A DNA stretch of 64,000 bases, from NCBI GenBank assembly GCA_025677825.1, contig JAIXMO010000024.1, positions 310,001 to 374,000 of the forward strand. The letters run 5' to 3'. The notes beneath the pieces were generated by a model. That model ran no database searches and was not told where the DNA came from. It saw only the letters and a list, made by a program, of their open reading frames with translations. The position numbers and the translations under genes were made by a program. The stretch is from Helicostylum pulchrum (taxonomy: Eukaryota > Mucoromycota > Mucoromycetes > Mucorales > Mucoraceae). This document shows, one piece after another, positions 32,947 to 45,242 of the stretch (its first letter is position 1; the number at the start of each line of letters is the position of its first letter).

Positions 32947-33646
32947 GCCATTAATTAATCATAAAAATAAAACAATTAACCATATAAAAAGAGTTAACCA
33001 GTTCCTTACAACTATTCATTTTATTTGTCAAAATTATTTTTTCAACTAAATATAGTGAATATTCTATATATAAAAAAGTTTAAATATGATAAAATATGGG
33101 ATTCATTTGCTCCTGATCTATTTAATCATTTTATATACATGTTCTACACCTGTTGTTCCAACTTATTTTGTTCGCATGGTGTCGTACTTTATTCTCTGCA
33201 CCGGAAGACGTTCAAATCCTTTTCAAGTAATTGACGTAGAATCATAATTCTTGGTCTGATAGTGTATTATATAGTTGATAGGTTCAAACAAACAGGAAAA
33301 TACGAGGTTTATTATAGAAACAATGCTCTTCAAAATCCCGAATATATTAATCCTTTCAATTATCGTCACGCGTTACCACACCGATCAGAATGATGCGATA
33401 CTTTCATTTACACTGCTTCTTTTTTTTTTTTTTTTTTTTTGAACATGCACTATGCGCAGTTACTGCCAAAGAGATCTAATCAAAATATGCGGAAAGATTT
33501 GTGACTGACTTTACAAAAGAAGATTTACACTTATTTTTTAAAATGGAGTTGAATACACCTGTAAAAAAAAAAAAAAAAAAAAACTCTTTTTTATTCCTTT
33601 TTCTTCTTTTTCATTAAAAAAAAAATAAAAACTTGTTTTTTTTTAT
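32947..33646. other. Intergenic between copy 4 and the ABC transporter
   Basis: Holds a short dispersed repeat (about 33105-33185) and two homopolymers (T run near 33420-33440, A run near 33562-33582). The rest is T-rich leader of the ABC transporter. No gene seen. Confidence 0.4.
33105..33185 (-). repeat. Short dispersed repeat, partner at 13270-13345
   Basis: Minus strand AATAAGTTGGAACAACAGG followed within 25 nt by AAAATGATTAA. Located about 160 nt after the copy 4 stop. Confidence 0.4.
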
Positions 33647-35609
33647 ATGAATAAAGAGAATCCTTTTCCGCCGTATTATTCTAGTGATGAATTTTCATGG
33701 TCAACACCGTTTGTAATTGGACCTACAGTGTTATTAGGAACAATTGTTTTATTCGGGTTACCTCGTTACCTTTATAACAGCACACAAGAAACCAGTCGAG
33801 TAAGTGTTCTTTCTACTTTCTCAAAGCTTATTATAGTTTTATTGGTTTTTGTTACTGGTACATTTATTGCTGATGCTCTTGTCATCATTGCTCGGGCTAT
33901 TATTGATGAACATTGGACGTCTTCTGTCTTGGCCTATTACATTGGTATATCTTGGTTATCCTGGACCTTCAGTTTAGGAGCATTGGCTGATGAAACACAA
34001 AAGTACTCGCAATGGTATTGGATCCAATATTTGTTTTGGGTTATAGCGGCACTGAATGATTCAGTGATTGGTTGGTTTTGGATGATGGGTATACTTAAAC
34101 CTGAACCAGGTAAAATAAAATAAGGAGTTGTTGTTATTTGTTTATTTCACGATTTTGTTTGATACTAACTCCTCCCCCCTTCTTTTTTTTTATTATTAGG
34201 AACAACTTTTACTATTTATGATAATCTTTTATTGGCAATATTTATAACAAGATACATAATTGAAATTTCAATCGTGATTTTATCTATTGTTCATTTATTA
34301 ATTACGCCATCCAATGATCAACATGATCAACAAGAAAGAAGCCCACTTTTAGGAACACAACAAGTGCAGTACGGTACATCCACTGAAAAAGTCGAACCGA
34401 GTGCATTTGAAGGTTTCTTTGTAAAGATGAAAAAGTTATTACCTTATATTTGGCCTCATCATAACTTAAAGTTACAAGTTTACGTTGTATTGTGTTTTGT
34501 TATCATGTCTGTTGGATTTCTGGTAAACATCTTGGCTCCTCGACAAATTGGTTTTATTGTGGATAATCTTCGAAAAGGTGAATTTACTTGGTTACCAATT
34601 GTTTTATATGTTGGACTCAAGTTTCTTCAAGGAGGGGTAAAACAAAAAAAAAATTAATGATTTATTTAATTGCTTGTGAGCGCTTTACTGATTTTCCTTT
34701 TTTGTAATTACACACTAGTCGGGACTCCTGCAGTCTTTACAAAACTGGCTTTGGATTCCTATAGGTCAATACACCACACGCGAAATCTCTATCAAGACAT
34801 TTAGTCATCTTCACAGCTTATCATTAGGATTTCATATCAATCGTAAAACCGGCGAAGTATTACGAATTATGGATCGTGGCACAAACTCTGTAGTTAGTTT
34901 GTTAAACCAAATCTTATTTCAAATATTTCCTGTATGGGTTAATATTGCGTTAATCTCCATGTACGCCACTTATATCTATGCTCCTTCTTTTGGTTTTATT
35001 GTGTTTATGACCATGGTGCTTTACATGTATATCACAATCACTGTAACTGAATGGCGTACCAAGTTTAGAAGATCCATGATCGAATTGGATAATTCCGCTA
35101 GAACAAAGGCTGTAGACTCTTTATTGAATTTCGAAACTGTAAAGTATTACAATGCAGAGAACTTTGAAATCAATCGATACAAGGAAGCTATTTTGGAATA
35201 TCAAGAGGCTGATTGGAAGAGTTCCGTTTCTTTAAATATTCTGAACTTGGCTCAAAATGCTATTATTACCGGTGGTTTACTTTCTGGTTGTTTGTTGTTT
35301 GCTTATGAAGTTTCAAAAGGTGAATTGACCGCTGGTGATTTCGTATCGTTTAATATGTATATGATGCAACTTTATACTCCTGTAAGTGAATGACGTACAT
35401 AAATTAAGGTTTTTGTACCTGTGTAATTTTTTTTCTAAAACATCCATTTTTTTAATAGTTACACTGGTTTGGCACGTATTACAGAATGATTCAGTCTAAT
35501 TTCATTGACATGGAAAAGATGTTTGCATTATTGGACGAAGTAGAGACAGTAAAGGATGCTCCTAATGCTAAAGAATTAGTTGTTTCTGAGGGACATGTTG
35601 TATTTGGTA

Positions 35610-35643
<34 letters not shown>

Positions 35644-36687
35644 TAATCCTTCTTCTTTTTTTTTTTAACCAAGACTTTTTATAATAGATAATGTTACATT
35701 CTCATATGATGGACGTCAAACTGCTTTAAACAATATTTCATTTACAATCCCTAAAGGTGCAACTGTTGCTTTAGTTGGACCATCTGGAGGAGGGTAAGTT
35801 TTTTTGTTTTTTTTTTGTTTGCTTGTTGTTTTTTTTTAAAAAAAAAGAAGGGTGCATATTTATTTACTTTTTTTTCTGTAAATATAGTAAATCTACTATT
35901 TTGCGTTTATTGTTCCGATTCTATGATCCCAGCTCAGGTCGCATTAGTATTGATGGACAAGATATTCGTCAAGTTACACAACTCTCTTTACGAAAGAATA
36001 TCGGTGTAGTTCCTCAAGATACTGTTTTATTCAACGACTCTGTTTATTACAATATTCAATACGGTGATATCAATGCAGATTCTAGTGAAATTTATAGAGC
36101 TGCTAAGGCTGCAATGATTCATGATAAGATCGAGTCTTTCCCTGATGGATATGAGACAAAAGTAGGGGAACGTGGTCTTCGTTTAAGTGGCGGTGAAAAG
36201 GTATACTATTTAAAATACATCAAGCATAAGAAGGAAACAAAACAAAAAACTAATATGTACATGTAGCAACGTGTTGCAATTGCAAGAACAATTCTCAAGA
36301 ACCCACCTATTATTTTATTAGATGAAGCTACCAGTGCTTTAGATACGTGAGTACACAAAATAGATGGTATACAAATGGAGATAACTGATTATTTTTTTGT
36401 CGTAGAACTACTGAAAGATATATTCAACAAGCGTTATCGGATATGACCAAGGACCGTACTACACTTGTTGTCGCGCATCGTTTATCAACGATCGTCAATG
36501 CAGATTTGATTTTAGTGTAAAATAACAGCAAAAAAAACAGGAGATACCTATTAAAAAGTATACTAACGATTTTTTATTTTTTTTATGCGTAGGATTAAGG
36601 ATGGTACAGTAGTTGAATCAGGTAGTCACGAAGAATTAATCAGAAAGGGTAGTTTAAATGATGATGGTAAAGTAACAAGGAGAGAGA

Positions 36688-36726
<39 letters not shown>

Positions 36727-37840
36727 TAAATATACTTATTTTTTTTTAAAAAAAATAGGTGTTTATTATGAAATGTGGCAAAAACAATTAAGAGATGACA
36801 GTGAAGATCGTAGCGAGACAGTTCTTGATGAATGCGCTAGTTCATCTACTATGGAAGAGGTTATGCATGCAAAGAAACCTGCGCCTATCGATACAGGTAT
36901 ATTGAATGCAGCTAAGCAAACCAGTGCAGCTAAACTTGATTCGCCTGTAGAAACTCGTCAGCAAGATAACGTGACATCACCTGTGAAATCCCGTCAAGTA
37001 ATGGACTCGCCTGTGGAGACTACTCAAAAAGAAGATAATGTAGAAACTCGTCAGGTAGACGATGTGACACCACCACCTGTAAAAACTCGTCAAATAATTA
37101 GCAAGGTATTACCTGTACAAACTGCTCAAGAAGATATTGTAAAAACTGAACAGGAAGATATTGTAAAACCTGAACAGGAAGATATTGTAAAAACTGAAGA
37201 GGAAGATGCTGTGTCTTCGCCCGTAGAAACACATCAGGAAGATGCTGCGTCTTCAATCGTAGAAACACGTCAGGAAGATAAAGTGGAATCACCTGAAGAG
37301 ACTCGTCAGGAAGATAAAGTAGAATCGTCTGTACAAGAAGATAATATGGAATCACCTGCAGAGCCTAGTCGTGAATACACTGTAGAAACTAGCCAGGCAG
37401 ATATTGTAGAACCTCGCCAGGAAGATACCGCAGAACCTAGTCAGGAAGATACCGCATTTTCACCTCTAGAACCTATCCAAGAAGACCCTGCACCTTCATC
37501 ACCTGTACAATCTAGCCATAAAGATACTGCTGCGCCTTTACGCGTAGAAACTGGCTACGAAGAGTCCGCGTCCTCGCCTGTACAAACCTACGGAAACATT
37601 GTATCTTCACCTATCGGCGACATTGTTTCATCCCCTACACAAGAAGACTTTACATCATCACCGACACAAAGCAGCAGTCGAGAAATGAGCACGATACCAG
37701 AGGACCGAGAATCCAAACCTGAACAATCCAAGGCTGACAATACCACCAAAAATACCTCTAGTGATCACTCATCTTCTACACCGCCAACCAAGAAGAACAA
37801 TAAAAAGAAAAAGAGCAAGAGAAGAAAGTCAAAGTTTTAA
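33647..37840 (+). CDS. HMT1: HMT1/ABCB6-like vacuolar half-ABC transporter with long repeat tail
   Basis: Ten exons, join(33647..34109,34200..34636,34719..35381,35459..35606,35688..35793,35888..36200,36267..36346,36406..36516,36593..36666,36759..37840), 3477 nt, 1158 residues. About five N-terminal hydrophobic helices (1-220) as in HMT1/ABCB6, then a six-helix exporter domain (about 270-550; [34 protein letters not shown]). The ATPase domain follows: Walker A GPSGGGKST, Q-loop PQDTVLF, signature [14 protein letters not shown], Walker [15 protein letters not shown]-loop VVAHRLST. The family exports glutathione- or phytochelatin-bound metals, or porphyrins, into the vacuole or mitochondria. After YYEMWQKQL an unusual 350-residue tail of ETRQEDxVxSP-like repeats ends in a Lys-rich stretch. 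Introns hold A runs of 28 and 34 nt. Confidence 0.88.
36691..36724. repeat. 34-nt A homopolymer in ABC transporter intron 9
   Basis: Uninterrupted A run on the coding strand within intron 36667-36758; a 28-nt run is at 35613-35640 in intron 4. Confidence 0.9.
36920..37700 (+). repeat. Degenerate coding repeat in the ABC transporter tail
   Basis: More than 20 imperfect units of about 11-14 codons with core E-T/P-R/S-Q-E-D, for example [20 protein letters not shown]. Acidic and Ser/Pro/Gln rich. Unit length varies, so slippage and point change both acted. It lies inside the last exon and stays in frame. Confidence 0.8.
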
Positions 37841-38333
37841 ATCGCTTCTGCAAAAAAAAAAAGGGGGAGAGAGGGTTTAATATTTAATATATATGATTAA
37901 TAAACGATTATACGTTTTAAACAATTGTTTAATATTGAAAATCAATTTACATCTCGCCAAAATACTATAAAAATTAATTTTGTTCCCCTTTTTTTTAAAA
38001 AAAATTAGTAGCTTCCTTGTTTGTATAAAGAATCTTTCGTGAATCTCATTTTTACAGTGCAATAAAGTATCTGTATTGAATAAATCTAACTTTCAGTTTT
38101 TCTTTTTCACTTTTCGTAGCAGTAATTATTAGGTTATTATTTATTACTTTATTAAACTGATGTATATATATTTTTTTAAAAACAAAAAAGATACTATTAC
38201 AAAAAAAAAAAAAGAAGGCGTTTTGCGTTTAATTATAATAAAAAAAAAAGGATATTTACAATATTAAAAGAAGTTTCGAATGTGAGTGTGTGAGTGAGTG
38301 TGAGTGAATGATATACAAAATTCAAAAGTTTCT
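37841..38333. other. Spacer between convergent ABC transporter and SET2
   Basis: 3' UTR space for both genes. A/T runs and a (TGAG/TG)n-like tract at about 38283-38308 just beyond the SET2 stop. No gene. Confidence 0.45.
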
Positions 38334-39192
38334 TTAGTCCCATCTCCTTCTATCCATTTCATCATCCGATAACGACCCTCTTCTTGACGAACTAGCCGAG
38401 GCACGATGATAATACGGTGGTGGTGGAGACGGTCTTCCTCTAGCGCCCGAATAATACCTTGGATTACTGCTTCTATAATAGGGCCCTGAGGGTGGGTAAC
38501 GATAATACGACGGCGAGCTGTACGCGTTATAATGCGGACGAGAGTACCCAGGTCGAACGTACTCTCCTGTACTTGCCGACGACGAGTACCTTGATGACTC
38601 TCCGTACAATTTATCGCGAAAAGGTGAATCGGCTCGACTGCGACGTGAATAATAATAACTTTCATCTTTGGTCGGTGACGGTAAATGTGCAGGTTTCTCC
38701 GCGACCGGTTCTTGAATAGGAACAGGTGGTGCTGTATATGTGATGCTATGTTTATCTGAAAATTCTTCCGTCTTTAGCGCAGGTGACGTAGGAATTTCTT
38801 GTGAATAATCCCATAAATTACCTTCCGCACTGGCTACAGGAGGAGGAGGAGCTTGCGACTCGGGTGTAGATAATAAAGGTTGTTGCTGCTGTACAAATGA
38901 TGAGGTGATGGTTTTAGAATATTTACTACTGGTCTCTTCTGAAATAACGCTTGACGGGCTATCTGTCTTTTCTTTCGTTGTTGTTACCGTCGTCGTAGAA
39001 ATCGAATGATGTTTTCGCTTTCGGTTGATTTTAAGTACTAAATCTGACCCATGCGAGTCTATAAATTTTTCGATTTTGGAGCGTACACTACTATTGATAG
39101 CATGAATTTTCCTTGAAGATTGTGTTTCTCTATCCACAATATGATGTGTAATCTGTATTAACCAATAATTAGTTTCTTTTGTACAATCTAAA

Positions 39193-39250
<58 letters not shown>

Positions 39251-42195
39251 TTTCTTGCAAGTTCTTTAAATAAATACTTGTCTCCTTTCCATAAACTCTT
39301 TTGCTTGGAACTAAGATACTTTGTTACAATCTTCCCTACTTCCTTTTTCAACTCAGTTTCATCCAGACTGTTATTGACTACGCCCAGATCACCGGACCCT
39401 CTTCTACTCACCGACGGTGTAATGATACGCGGCGAAGACTTCGATACCCCATTCCGACTTGCCACCGACACCGCTGGACTTTCACTACGCGCAGACTCTA
39501 ACCGTTTCTTTTCAGCATCCTGAATTGTCTTTTCAACTAAATCTTCTAAATCCGATTGATTCACACCTTCAATTGAGCTCACTCTCTCCTCCGGGAAATT
39601 CCACTGTGTCTTTCCAGTAATACGATGATAGTAATAAACTGTACCGTCTTCAGCGTACGCCGATTTCCAATTATTAGGTAGTTTAGGAGCCGGTACGGAG
39701 ACCGAGCCAGCAGGTGAACCAGCATGAGGAGAATCGAAATAAGAGGTTGAATTTAACGTAGTTGAAGAAGGTATATAAGTGCTGTAGTATTCGTTTAATT
39801 TACTGTTCTTGTAGTCGCTGGATTTATAAGGAGAGCCGTAAGATGATGCGTGCGATCTATCATACGTATCTTGATCGGAATTATAAGGGTCTGTTGTTGT
39901 TGTAGGATTGTTGCTGTTGACATCGTGGGTTGTAGCAGGGTATGTTGTAAGATGAGATGGCGTTGATACCCGTGATGGTCTTCCAAACCCGTAATATCCA
40001 TTTTTAATACAAGCATCAATCATTGCACGCGGAGCAGTAGGAATAGTGGATCGTGGCGGGTACTCTGTCTTCCACTGTATTTCTGCTGCGTCTACATCTA
40101 AAGAAAGGTATTCAAAATAGTCATCATCCGGGTCAAAGAACTCTCTGCTCGAATCGTAGCGAGGTGGTATCACTATATCTTCAGATACCTCTGATAATTT
40201 ATCCTTGTTATCATTTTCACATTGTTGATCTCGATCAGTTTTACTAGACGATTCCGCAGGGGTTCTTTTCGGAATACGATAGACGCTCTTCAACTTGTCC
40301 CAATCCTGTAATAATTCATTTGCCAAATCACAAATCTCGTCATTTTCATGATGGGTTAACCTTCCCACGATTTCAAACATTTTGCAATCCTCCAACCCGT
40401 TCTTGTTGGCTAACGGCAGCTGCGACAGCACATGCAGTACCTTGATTAAAATCTCTGCATCGTTTTTCCATTCACTTAACCAAAACTTTAGCATTTTCAG
40501 ACCGTGCAAGCGAACAAATTTTTTGAGCACTTCTTTGCCTTGTATCGAGTTCTTATCGGTCAGTTCCAGTCGCAACAGCAGTTTTAGAACAAGATGTGAT
40601 TTGCCGACAGAATCCAGCATGCGTTTGACAAACGATTGCACTTCGCGCGTATCCTGTAAAGGTTCCGAAGCACGACGACGATGCATCTTTCGCAGCATTT
40701 TCTTTTGTGTCAACGTAACAGCTTCCGCAGTATCGGAATCGTCTTCTTGATCGGAATCGTCTTCATCATCGTCGTCGTCGTCATCATCATCATCGTCAAT
40801 ATGGTCGTCGTCAATAATGGCTTCGGTTGCTTTGGGCGCATCGCTTTTTAATGATCCACCAATAAATCCTTTACAATTTGCTTCACCACAATAACATCTT
40901 TGAGCTACAGCACTGGACGTAAAATATATTAGCCAAAAAATTTTAAATAATTTCAATTTTTTTTTTACCCGTAACGTTCGAATTTATAATCAAAAGTAAG
41001 TTCTTGGCCAGCTTTAATAGGTCGACGAGTAAAAATACCAATTCGCATGTTTTTTCCTACAACCCATTTCTGTGTAACACTGTTGGGGTTGCAAGAATGA
41101 TTTATAAATCGAGCCAAACATCCTTTTTTAGTCGCATCAATAATCTAGGTTTTTTTTTTTTAGAACCCAATGGACTTTTTTTTATATGAGAATTGTTATA
41201 CCTCGTCTGTTTTTAATGTCATGAAATAGTAGTGCTCTAGTCCTGCCGCTTCATACTCCTTTGTCCTTCTGATAAATTCATGATTTGGAATTACTTCACC
41301 AATATACTCCATAATAAATGCATTACTAAAAGAGAGAGTTAGATGATACATGAAAAAAAAAAGACGTAAAAAAAGACGTAAAAAAAAACTTACGTGGGCA
41401 AATCAGTTAAAGCTCTTAAACCAAAACCCTTTTTGTCTGTTCTGATGACATCAACGCGTGCATATTGCCGTAATTGGAATCTTCTATTACGACAGTATCT
41501 TTCGCAAGGACAATCATCGACCATACATTCCATAAACATCATTCGGTTGATACAATAATTGTCGTCACCACAAGCGGCATCGGGATTATCAATATCAGGC
41601 CTGTACTTACATTCACATGGCATAGATTCTTCAGCAATGGACTTTCCGGTCGCAGATCCACAATAAATATTTTCATTGATATTTGTATACGTTTCCATGG
41701 CATCAGCTGTAGCAGAAGGTAATTGCGGTTCCTCACTTTCCTCTTCTTCCGATACATTGTTCACTTCCATTTCCTCTTCATCTAGCAAGTAATGTTCATC
41801 CAAAGGAGACGTCGTAGTTGTAATATCCATCTCAGATTGAATTGACAAGTTGTGAAATTCGTTTAAATCGTTACTAGTGTTCATTAATGAACTAACATGT
41901 CCGTCATAATTATTCTCTAGAGCAAATAAAAGAAAAAGAATGAAAGGCGTAAAAAGAAAAAAAGTAGATCAGTTTTTTTAGATCCTTTTTTTTTTTTTCT
42001 CCTAAAAATATACCTTTTCGGTATACAGAGAAAAAAAGAAAGAGTGTAATATTTACCTTGGTTACAATTCGATAGTTTATCGTCAAATCCAATTGATAAT
42101 GTTCTCGAAGGTCTATTATTTAAAAAAAGGTTAATTGACATTGGTTAGGGGTTTTTATTTAAAACTTACACTAGCCTAATGTCAGCACTTTGCAT
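38334..42195 (-). CDS. SET2: Histone H3 lysine-36 methyltransferase SET2
   Basis: Seven exons, complement(join(38334..39152,39250..40912,40969..41144,41202..41325,41394..41916,42057..42112,42170..42195)), 3387 nt, 1128 residues. AWS domain ([13 protein letters not shown]...[10 protein letters not shown]) near 130-190, SET domain with [37 protein letters not shown] and FDYKFERYG, post-[14 protein letters not shown]. Then a long Asp run, a TFIIS-N/LEDGF-like helical region, a WW domain ([20 protein letters not shown]), and the SRI region ([15 protein letters not shown]...) that binds the phosphorylated RNA polymerase II CTD. The C-terminus is Tyr/Arg/Ser-rich. Set2 methylates H3K36 co-transcriptionally. 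The first exon is 26 nt; an alternative ATG inside intron 1 (about 42141) is also in frame. Intron 6 has a 53-nt homopolymer. Confidence 0.95.
39195..39247. repeat. 53-nt T homopolymer in a SET2 intron
   Basis: The longest homopolymer of the window, T on the plus strand (A on the coding strand), immediately next to the 5' splice site of the intron before the last exon. The length is likely unstable or inexact. Confidence 0.9.
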
Positions 42196-42324
42196 GCTGG
42201 GTATTCCCGTTCTAAAGTTCTCTTGACGTGATATCACTTATTTCTTTGTTAAATAATATTTAAAAGAAGAAAGAAAAAAAAAAGAAAAAAAAAACTGGTG
42301 TACAAAAAAAATTATATTAATAAA

Positions 42325-42371
<47 letters not shown>

Positions 42372-42537
42372 TACAGTTACAGAGAATTATCCAAAATAAG
42401 AGAAGAGGAAGGTAAAAAAAAAAAATATTAAGCTTGTAAGTTTAATCCTCTAAGCCACCAATTTCATTGGTTCACTTTAAGAACAAAAAATAAAATAAAA
42501 AATACAAGCTGTCATTTTTATAAGGTCCTCCCCTCGT
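42196..42537. other. Spacer between SET2 promoter and GTR1 3' end
   Basis: Contains a 42-nt T run (42329-42370). Includes the SET2 5' flank and GTR1 3' UTR. No gene. Confidence 0.45.
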
Positions 42538-43952
42538 TTAGCTTTTATTATCTACATTTTCTAGCTTTTCAAAATACTTTCTAGCGGCAGCAATGTTCAC
42601 CTGAGTAGCTGCAGAAGCTAAAATAACAATCAAAATCAGTATTTGATCATCTTATTTACGCAAATAAAAAAAAAACTTACTTATGCCATGATCCGATATA
42701 ATTAGCAGGACACTTGTATTCTTGGTCAACGTATCAAAAAATGCAGTGAAATTACTTCCTTTAATTTCCATTTGCCTTGAATAACTCTCCTTTCTAGTTA
42801 TATATATATATATCTCACCGTTAGAATTATATACACATATATTAAAATAAATATATTTATACCTGGTACAAAGATTAAACTGCTTTATAATACTACTGAT
42901 TTTTTCAAACCGATGTACATCTGGGTGATGTATACTAGCTGAATTAGCAATCACTAAAAATGTTGTATTTTCAAACAACACAATTTCATCCGCTCCACAT
43001 ATACCACAAAACGTATCTAGACTTGCTTGCAATGCATTAATATTTGGAATAAGACAATGAATAATTTTAGCCCAAGCCTATTATATAAAAAAAAAAACGC
43101 CTGTTTAACAACAAAAAAAGACATTATCATGCTTTTTTTTTTCTTTTTTTTTACCGCGTAAAGTGTTTCGTCCCATATAGAAGTCTGAAATGCTTGAATT
43201 TGAATAGGTTCGGATCTCACTTGTAACTCTATTTTTTGTTTTTCAAACATCTATTTTAAAAAAAGGTCACATTTATAAACGCACGTATAAAAAGAGTGTG
43301 AGAGAGATATTTATGTTTACCTTATCTCTTTTATCTTCCTGTATTAAATCCATTTTGTGCATTAAGCAAAATACTATGGCGTCAGGTGAATGCGTCAATA
43401 TAGATTCTAAGCACGATTGATAATAATGTATGTCTTTATCCAGTTCCGCACTGACTGCGTCAAATACGTATATTAATACGTGTACGTCTTTAAATATTAA
43501 CGATCGGTATGTCGTCAAGTAGTCATTGAAGGAATCATCTTGACTGAAAGAAAAAAGAAACTAAGTAAGGCTCGGACAACAAAAGTATTCTTTTTTTTTT
43601 CTTATATATATAAACTTACCCACCACAGTCCCATAAGTTTAAGTGCAAGTTACCAAGAAACTGAACGTCAGTTTTATTATCCCATAATACTGTACAAAAA
43701 AAAAATGCAAAAATGAGTATACGGTATAATTTTAAAATCGAGTGAATTTGTATACTGTACTGGTTGGTTCCAAGTTTCTAGTCTTTGTGGCCACGTTATT
43801 ATGAAAGATAATGGATCGCATAGAAGTCTTTCCTGCAGCGCACCTTCCCATTAATAAAACCTAATAGTGACTCATTTTTTTTTAGCAAATTGGGCCTTTT
43901 TTTTTTTCTTTAAAAATATACAGTCTACCTTTTTCGTCTTTTTATAAAACAT
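42538..43952 (-). CDS. GTR1: Rag-family GTPase GTR1 (RagA/B orthologue)
   Basis: Multi-exon gene starting with the 24-nt exon MFYKKTKK (43929-43952) and ending [14 protein letters not shown]1 P-loop [20 protein letters not shown], then [16 protein letters not shown] (G3), [13 protein letters not shown] (G4), [14 protein letters not shown], and the C-terminal roadblock-type region ([28 protein letters not shown]). Nearly every segment parallels RagA/Gtr1. Gtr1 pairs with Gtr2 on the vacuole and signals amino-acid supply to TORC1. The stretch between G1 and G3 ([14 protein letters not shown]) departs from the very conserved GATIDVEHSHV of Rag proteins. The reading relies on several introns near 43.5-43.85 kb and should be confirmed with RNA. 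Confidence 0.9.
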
Positions 43953-44156
43953 AGTTGCAAGTAAAAGAGAGAAAGATAAAAAGAAAAAAGAAAGATAGGT
44001 TGTATAATTGACATAACCTGATACCACTCGTGATCCGTCGGAGTGAACTAAACTTTTTTGTATTTTTATCCAGGTCTTCTGCTCATAATCATGGATTCGA
44101 GTAACTTACAGTGGTTCCACTACTAATTTAAGGATTTTGTGAATAAATTTGGGCAT

Positions 44157-44434
44157 TCACCTTTTTTCCTGGAAAAAAGAAAAGTAGCAAAGACCAATGA
44201 GAAGAGACCTTTTTTTTTTCTTACCTGTAAAAATCTTGAGAGAGAGGGGCTCGCATACCGGAATAAACTCCCCGGCTGCAATTCAGTAGCTTCAAAGGTA
44301 ATAACAGAAGGAGGCCGTTTGTACGCGGAGGTTTTACCCTTCAGTAACCCACACATCAGCAGCAGTGAAGCGTAACAGCAGAAGAAAAAGTAAACCAGTA
44401 GAAAGTAACTATTACCAAGAAGCCATTCGCTCAT
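44157..44434 (-). CDS. Possible small membrane protein, unrecognised
   Basis: ATG at 44434, exon to 44225 (donor CAG/GTAAG), intron, then a second exon with EKR and a TGA at 44157. About 73 residues: a hydrophobic N-terminal anchor (FLLVYFFFCCYASLLLMCGLL) followed by a polar part. No family recognised. It sits about 200 nt upstream of GTR1 in the same direction. Splice sites are good but conservation is unknown. Confidence 0.35.
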
Positions 44435-45242
44435 AAATAATCATCAGTATAAGAAGAGAAACTATTATACGACCTACTATATATGTATCAGTTTAAAGAA
44501 CATCAGTTGAAACATAGTATGATGCATATTTCTTACGGTGAATAATTATAAATAAGAAAAAGACAACTTTTTTTTAAGCAAGTATCCCACTCAGAAGATA
44601 CTTGGTAGGAATATCGTATGAGGTATCTAGTTGATTTTGGTCCAGACTTTTAACTATTTATCCGCGATAAAAATAAAGCCCTTTGAGATTCTTGTACTTG
44701 TTCATAATGTCTAAAAGCAACTTAATTTCGAATTTCAAGTTATTCCAACCAAACTTCTTCTTTCCTACTTCCAAGCAGAGCTTCCAGCTCATCTCCAAAC
44801 CTTTTTCAGCACCTTCTCTTTTGAAGGTTTCTATAAAACCCGTATATTCGTCAAGTGTATGTTGTCTATGCGAGGGAAACACTCATCTGTCTTATCACTC
44901 AATGTACACACACAAAAAAAGTCCTTTTTTTATGCTGTTGTTAAAAAAGATCGACAACGATCTTTGCATAATGAGCTTACTGATACGTGCACCAGGTTTT
45001 TTTAATTACAAACAGTAAAATACCAACGTGATGCATGCTCTCCTAGATAAGCTCTATTTTTCCTTTAATAAGTGTAAAAAAAAAAATCCTGTACATCTTG
45101 CGAGCTAAGCTGAACTATTCTTTTTCTTTTTCAGGGAATAAAAAATATATCAACATCGGTATTTCGAATATTTGACTGCTGACGAAACTTAAATATTCCA
45201 AATTTACTATACACTTCATATTTTCCCTCTTTTTTTTCAAGT
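44435..45242. other. Intergenic with one unassigned open frame
   Basis: A minus-strand frame at 44658-44882 (74 codons; GFIETFKREGAEKGLEMSWK) has ordinary amino-acid composition but no recognised domain, no clear exon partners and no supporting context, so it is only noted here. The rest is A/T-rich leader of the zinc-finger gene. Confidence 0.3.

Noticed and set aside
37098..37355. Minus-strand frame with repeated [14 protein letters not shown] units
   Set aside because: Antisense shadow of the ABC transporter tail repeat.
38459..38719. Plus-strand frames opposite SET2 (also 39179-39523, 40053-40247, 40382-40750)
   Set aside because: Antisense to well-supported SET2 exons; the one at 39179 is translated poly-T.
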